Of a DNA stretch of 64,000 nt, positions 59,290 to 64,000 are shown in pieces. The stretch comes from Oxytricha trifallax. Taxonomy: Eukaryota; Ciliophora; Spirotrichea; Sporadotrichida; Oxytrichidae. The DNA lies in the NCBI GenBank assembly GCA_000711775.1, contig ARYC01018447.1, positions 35,375 through 99,374 on the forward strand, written 5' to 3'. The notes under the pieces are model-generated. The model made no database searches and was not told the DNA's origin. It worked only from the letters and a program-made list of their open reading frames with translations. A program made the translations under genes and the position numbers. How positions within the stretch are numbered: the stretch's first letter is position 1; each line of letters begins with the position of its first letter.

Positions 59290-60574
59290 TTACAAAAGTG
59301 CGATGTCTGATCCCTTCCTTTGATCCTGCTCTCTGACCCCAGTGACAGTCGACATGCCTGGTTCTCTGTTGGGGTAGCCAGCCAGCATCTCAGCATACTG
59401 TATGACATCGTCGGTGACGAGGACCTCGGTCTTACCAACTGCAGTCGTCAGGGAGGAGTCGCATCCACGACTTTCCTTGTGAAGGGCAGCTGAATTGAAA
59501 CTCCATTGCTTGGTTGGCAGGTAATCGCTCCTGAAGTTGGACTCGTCCACTGATATGATCACTGCATCCTCCAAGAATAGCTGCGCGAGCAGTCTGGATA
59601 CCCATAGCCTCTTCTCGTTGAATGATGGGTCTCTATACTTAGCGTTGGCGTTCTGGGCTTTGCCGAATCTCAAATGGAAACTTTCCTTCAGTACTTTCAG
59701 CAGAGTAGCAACGCAAGGCACTGCGAGGTTCTTGTATTCTTAATCTTTACTTTGCATTTCAAGCAAGCTATGATGCAGGCGCCAGCCAGTGACCTTGTAT
59801 ATACCCTGCTGTTAGAGCACGATAGCAATCGCCTTCAGCAACAACGGATTGCTCCGCGTACTCTTCCTCCCATTCTTCAGATTTAGCTTCGGATTGAGCA
59901 CCCGGTGCTCCACCTCCAACTTGAACTTCTCAATGGCCTTGTACACAAATCGTCGATCCACAACCATCTCAAGCGCAATGTCATTGGGCTTCATGCCCTC
60001 CACCTTGTAGTGCTGTACTACAGAGATCTTCTTCAATGCCAGCTTCGCATCTCTGCGTTTGAGATAAGGATTCTTCGATGATCCATTCATGACTTCATAG
60101 TTTGAATGATCCCCATTCAGGAAATCGATACTCCCACCCTGCCCTTTCATGAAGTCTTGCAGACCCTACCACAGCTCATCACTCTACTTGATCTACAGGT
60201 TCTTGGACATCACATTGGGGTATCTATATGTTGAAGACTACAATGGCTTTCTAATCATGCGAAGGTACTGCTCGAGGCCATAACACAGCTAGTCATCTAT
60301 TGCAAAACTTTCAACATCGACTAACGACGACACTGCTCACTCAACGTTCTCCAAGGGCAGTCGTATGATTTGCCCACCAAATATGCCCATCGTCGACGGT
60401 GGCACCTGCCCATTGTTGAGGAGAGTGCCTGAGTGTAGGTGAGCTTCACTGGTTTGGGGTTGGAGGGAAAGTTGGTGCCCAGCACCACTGATGTCCACTT
60501 GAGCACAGTCTTCGACTATGGCTTCAACGCACTCGTCTTGATCTCTTCAAACTGTTGACTACTAAGAAACCCAT
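59290..60574 (-). pseudogene. IS630/Tc1-type transposase, N-terminal half
   Basis: Possible ATG at 60574 (MGFLVVN in one frame; an adjacent frame reads GFLSSQQFEEIK). After a frameshift and one TGA the frame runs through VPPSTMGIFGGQIIRLPLENV, a helix-turn-helix-like KPNDIALEMVVDRRFVYKAI (about 59935-59995), and VIISVDESNFRSDYLPTKQW, where VDES is the expected first catalytic D. In-frame TAA and TAG (as in VLQQQGIY and SKDQEYKN) show ciliate code use. Beyond about 59400 the frame no longer resembles a transposase. It probably forms one gene with 57900-58490. Confidence 0.65.
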
Positions 60575-60672
60575 AGTTCAGAATTGATTCTGACTAATAA
60601 CTGTAATGATAGGAAGAATTAACTGACTATTCCTCATTGCTTATATACTGCGACATTGACTCCATGCAAGCA

Positions 60673-60689
60673 GGGGTTTTGGGGTTTTG
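60673..60689 (+). repeat. Telomere-repeat transposon terminus, 17 bp
   Basis: GGGGTTTTGGGGTTTTG, the exact 17-bp C4A4-type terminus of a TBE read outward. The element would extend to the left, beneath the transposase at 59290-60574. No matching left terminus is seen near 57.4 kb, and the flanking bases (AAA) do not form an obvious ANT. Confidence 0.75.
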
Positions 60690-60879
60690 AAATAAATTAA
60701 AATATAAATAAATATACAACACTCGATACTAATGAATACAGTGAGATGGGTATGAAGGCTGCTGATAGAGGCAAGGAATATATGACATTAATTATTTAAC
60801 TATCTGAATTTAAATTTCAACATCACGAACTCAACATAAATCACTATCACTCGTAGATCCATTCTTCCTTGTCACCCCT

Positions 60880-62390
60880 CACAATCAGATAAGCAGTGGC
60901 ATTGTCAAAGCAATCTAATCTCATCACAGTTCCCATGTTGAGGGCCTTCTTCAATCTTGCCATTCTAAGCTACAGGTGGGGTGGAAGTAAATTCTAGGGC
61001 TGAGTCTTGCACTAGCTACCCTTCATTGAAACTTGACTCTTGAGATACTGTATAGTACCCTTGTGAACTTTAGTCCAGGGGTGAAGCAAGTGGCATATCA
61101 AGTTCTCATATCTCTTGGCGATAGCTAAAAGTTCCTCTCCTTTACTGGTCTTAATGTGGTACGCTCTAAGAGACTTGTTCTCATTCAACCACTCCTTGAG
61201 ATATGTAATGAGCATTGATACTGAAACGATGTTGATTTGTATGAGAAGCTCATGAAATGGTTGACGAGCCTCTGAAACACCATCGCTATGTACCATCCTT
61301 GCTCGAACAGACTCCTGGCATTCTGAATTTACTTTGATGATGGCTGATAAGGTAGTAAGCCCTTGCGAGGTCTCTCTCTGTAAGTACCAGGCCTCCAGTG
61401 GATAAGACTCTTAGAGTGAATGAAATTGAACTTAGAGCAGCCCAGGAAATCAAAAATATCAATGTCAATTTTCTCATTAGTCCTAAGATTTTCAAGAGCC
61501 TCTGCACAGTCTGGGTTTACCTCGTCAAGGTACGCTGCGAAAGTATTGTTGACGCATCTAACCAGTTGACTGTTAAGGTAATACTCAAAGATAGAACGCC
61601 TTGTCTCTTACATCAATCCAATAACTTTGGGGTTCACAAATTCTATTAAAAATATGATTAGTCATATGTATCTTACTTAAGGACTGCTCTTTGATTCCAG
61701 TATTTAATAGACTAAGCATGGTTTGTGAATATACTAAGGACTTCAGAACATAAATTTGATCTGGATAGAGCTTCATGTCTAGTGTCAGGTACTAAAGTAC
61801 ACTCCTTAGAGAATCTCACCTCTAGCAAGCAGCTAGTATTCCAGGCACACCTAAACTAATAAGTGTAGAATTTAATTACTGGTTTGGCTGGAATTGGAAC
61901 ATCATGCAATGGTTTGAGAGTACTAAGGATCTTCCAGTGAGGTTTCACCTTCAGTTGCAGCTGCTTGAACTCCCAAGCCTTCTCTGGGAAGTTGAACACA
62001 TCGCCCTTATCAATCTTTTGAATCGATTGTGCGATCTTAGGGGACTTCACTTTATGAGCTTTCTTGTCTTTTGGTTTCGAAGCCTCCTACATTGGCTGTA
62101 TATCTAGATCCTGGTAGCGCTCTTGAACGAATATTTACTCGAGCTTCTATTCTTCTAACTCAAGGTTGACAGTATGCTAAGCTGCAAAGTGCCTCTTGAA
62201 GTTTTTCTTGAGAAAGCTTCTACCACATATCTCGCACTCTACCTGCCGGAACTGGATGGCAGCATTGGCATACCTAGCATTGAAAATGAAAGGATTTACT
62301 CTTACTTTTGTGATACAACCCTCTTCTCTTGTCCCTTCTACTTGCTTTGGAGGTATGGAATCATCTCGAAATTTAACTTAAAATTATAGC
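60880..62390 (-). pseudogene. Decayed C2H2 zinc-finger protein gene, GC-rich
   Basis: Minus-strand frames chain from about 62390 to 60880. A C2H2 finger lies at about 62165-62240 (CEICGRSFLKKNFKRHFAAQH). A charged linker (SKPKDKKAHKVKSPK) follows, then FPEKAWEFKQLQLKVKPHW, AAYLDEVNPDCAEALENL, FDFLGCSKFN and a long helical region (LLIQINIVSVSMLITYLKEW, LLAIAKRYENLICHLL). Frames change several times, so it is broken or contains unrecognised introns or IESs. The combination of an N-terminal finger with a long C-terminal part recalls the TBE 57-kDa class, but I find no HRD or DFG-like motif. It sits outside the telomere-repeat terminus at 60673. Confidence 0.5.
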
Positions 62391-64000
62391 TTTAGAGGAT
62401 AGACAAGCTTTACTATCTTTGCACTAATCGCTCTCAAGAGTGCCTATAGTCAGTACTGTCAACAGCTATGAAAAGTATCGAAATTCAGCTAAGGGAACCC
62501 CTTAGGTATGGTAGCGTCTGTATTGATTTTGTTGTACTTTACCTGCTTATATAGGAGACATGACTGGCAATGGCGTTGAAGGTGTGGAAGCATTCATTGA
62601 TCCCATAGTGATGGTGGCGAGTGATTGAGCGCTTCACTCTTATAGAAGCATAATAAGTTTAGTTTAAGTTGAATTAATTTAAAATTATAAATTTATCTAT
62701 ATAATTATTATAAATCACTCTTTTTCATCAATCCACCCACCCTAGCACCCCCTATCATGCCAACCAAGCATTGGCTAACTTTAACAAGCATATTCGAATG
62801 CCTGGAATCAAAAGCATCAATCATACAGCGGGTATAGAGGTTTTGGAGAAGTTATCTTGAGCAAGTGAAAACCCAACACTCGAACTTTCAGATCGGTAGG
62901 TCGGCCACACAAATTTCTGATCTGGCCTCAAGACCCAACGACCCCTCCTCATTTCCCTCGGATGCTCCTAGGAGTTCAACTCGACCTCTCAGATCACTCC
63001 CAAACTTATTCCTAAAAATCAGGAAGATGGTTAGCAACAATACTAATACCATTTGCCTAAAAAAAGTGGTCGGAACCGCGGATTTAGAGGGGTGGTTATT
63101 ATAATATTATCGGCTAGAACCAAAACTACTAGTAATACCCCTTACAGATTAAAGAGTATGACTTATATGATTTTACAAAAATAATTTTCCAATCTCCTCC
63201 CCATCCCACCACCCCAACCCAAACATCACTATACACTCTAGATCGACGAGATGGAAGGAAAGAAGCCGATTGGTGGTGGAAGTGACCATAACCCACCTTG
63301 AAATGTCAGGGCGGCCCTAACGACCATTTTGGCCTTGAAATTTTCAAAAATCTGCCTCCTCCTCACCCCTTGGGTCCAGCCCAGCTCTACCCCATGTGAA
63401 CTCTATGGTGGCTAATTGATCATAGTCATTGATAACATTGTTCATTACTAATAACATGTAACTATGGACAGTTCAAGCAATAGGGGAAGTGCTAGGCTTC
63501 GAATACAAGGCAGATGGGGTCTTATTTGGTCTTCTTTGGCCTTAAAACCTAGATTATGGAACTTTTCCGGAACAGCACTTTAGCTTGGCTAACTTTATGA
63601 CCCCTCCACCTGAATTTCGGAAATTTTGTTAGGATAACTAGGTATTGGTGCTGTTGATAAGAAAACAACATTAGGATATGGTAGAGATGATAGGTTATGC
63701 TTAGAGGGCAGTAAACCAGCCCAAAAGTCAGGCTTTGGCTTAGAATTTAAGGTTAAAGTGAAGAATATTACTTAAAATTAATACATACTATAACTATTCA
63801 AACATGACTCACTGAGGCTCGATTGCTTCCAAGCAACCCTTCCCCAGTGCAATAAACACCAGAGATTGGCTGCCCTGGCCAGAGGACCCCTCGACAGATA
63901 AATATGGCTGTCTGAGTCAGGTCATAGCCACCACACACAAACCCTAAAGACTTTAAACTAGAAGCTAACAAACAACTAAAACACTGTGAGCCAGGTATTA
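62391..64000. other. GC-rich region without a recognised gene
   Basis: GC stays high from 62700 onward. Several frames are open on both strands, including a Ser/Pro-rich plus-strand frame at 62865-63104 and a frame reading TRDWLPWPEDPSTDKYGC near 63870. None shows a motif, and the frames compete. I cannot say whether this is coding. Confidence 0.4.

Noticed and set aside
58188..59886. Plus-strand open frames of 60-71 codons in the GC-rich region
   Set aside because: They overlap the minus-strand transposase segments, which carry recognisable catalytic motifs, and are shadows of them.
1..64000. tRNA, rRNA or CRISPR features
   Set aside because: I looked for tRNA B-box-like GGTTCRANYCC sequences with matching arms, rRNA-like conserved blocks and regularly spaced repeats, and found none.

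Overview
The window reads as micronuclear (germline) DNA of a spirotrich ciliate, most likely an Oxytricha/Sterkiella-type stichotrich. Three things point there. Nearly every recognisable reading frame uses TAA and TAG as sense codons, where homologues have Gln, with TGA as the only stop. Three elements carry the C4A4 telomere-repeat termini, 3-bp ANT target duplications and three-gene content of TBE transposons. Introns are about 30-40 nt, GT...AG. Most of the DNA is very AT-rich and almost all genes seen belong to mobile elements, many of them broken.

Layout. 1-10057: right part of a large multi-gene element (copy 1), containing a SecA-type helicase, a spliced basic protein on the minus strand, a DD34E transposase, a block of minus-strand ORFs, a Gln/Asn-rich ORF and an MT-A70 methyltransferase, and ending in GGGGTTTTAT. 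13720-21883: a second copy with the same order and the same right end, but shortened by an internal deletion and carrying a 1.17-kb MITE. 27163-27430: a foldback MITE whose termini match that right end. 27661-32005: a divergent TBE-like element with ANT duplications but no telomeric repeats. 32342-35430: gene fragments separated by AT-rich DNA, possibly macronuclear-destined segments. 36685-40846: a TBE with an intact transposase. 41-47 kb: AT-rich DNA with small coding islands, a third SecA fragment and a dispersed repeat. 47873-56713: a TBE plus its flanks in a direct tandem duplication. From 57477 to the end the GC content rises sharply. That stretch holds a split IS630/Tc1-type transposase, an isolated telomere-repeat terminus and a decayed C2H2 zinc-finger gene.

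The candidate new system is the helicase/transposase/methyltransferase element. Its two copies share gene order, a conserved intron position and the right terminus. Five gene junctions in or just outside these genes are ATGA stop-start overlaps. Both transposases begin with a PCNA-binding (PIP-box) consensus. Copy 2 looks like a deletion derivative of copy 1. Because only TGA stops translation, AT-rich DNA here is open by chance for about 50-60 codons. I therefore relied on paralogue comparison, motifs, splice structure and composition rather than frame length. All names come from motif recognition without database searches.
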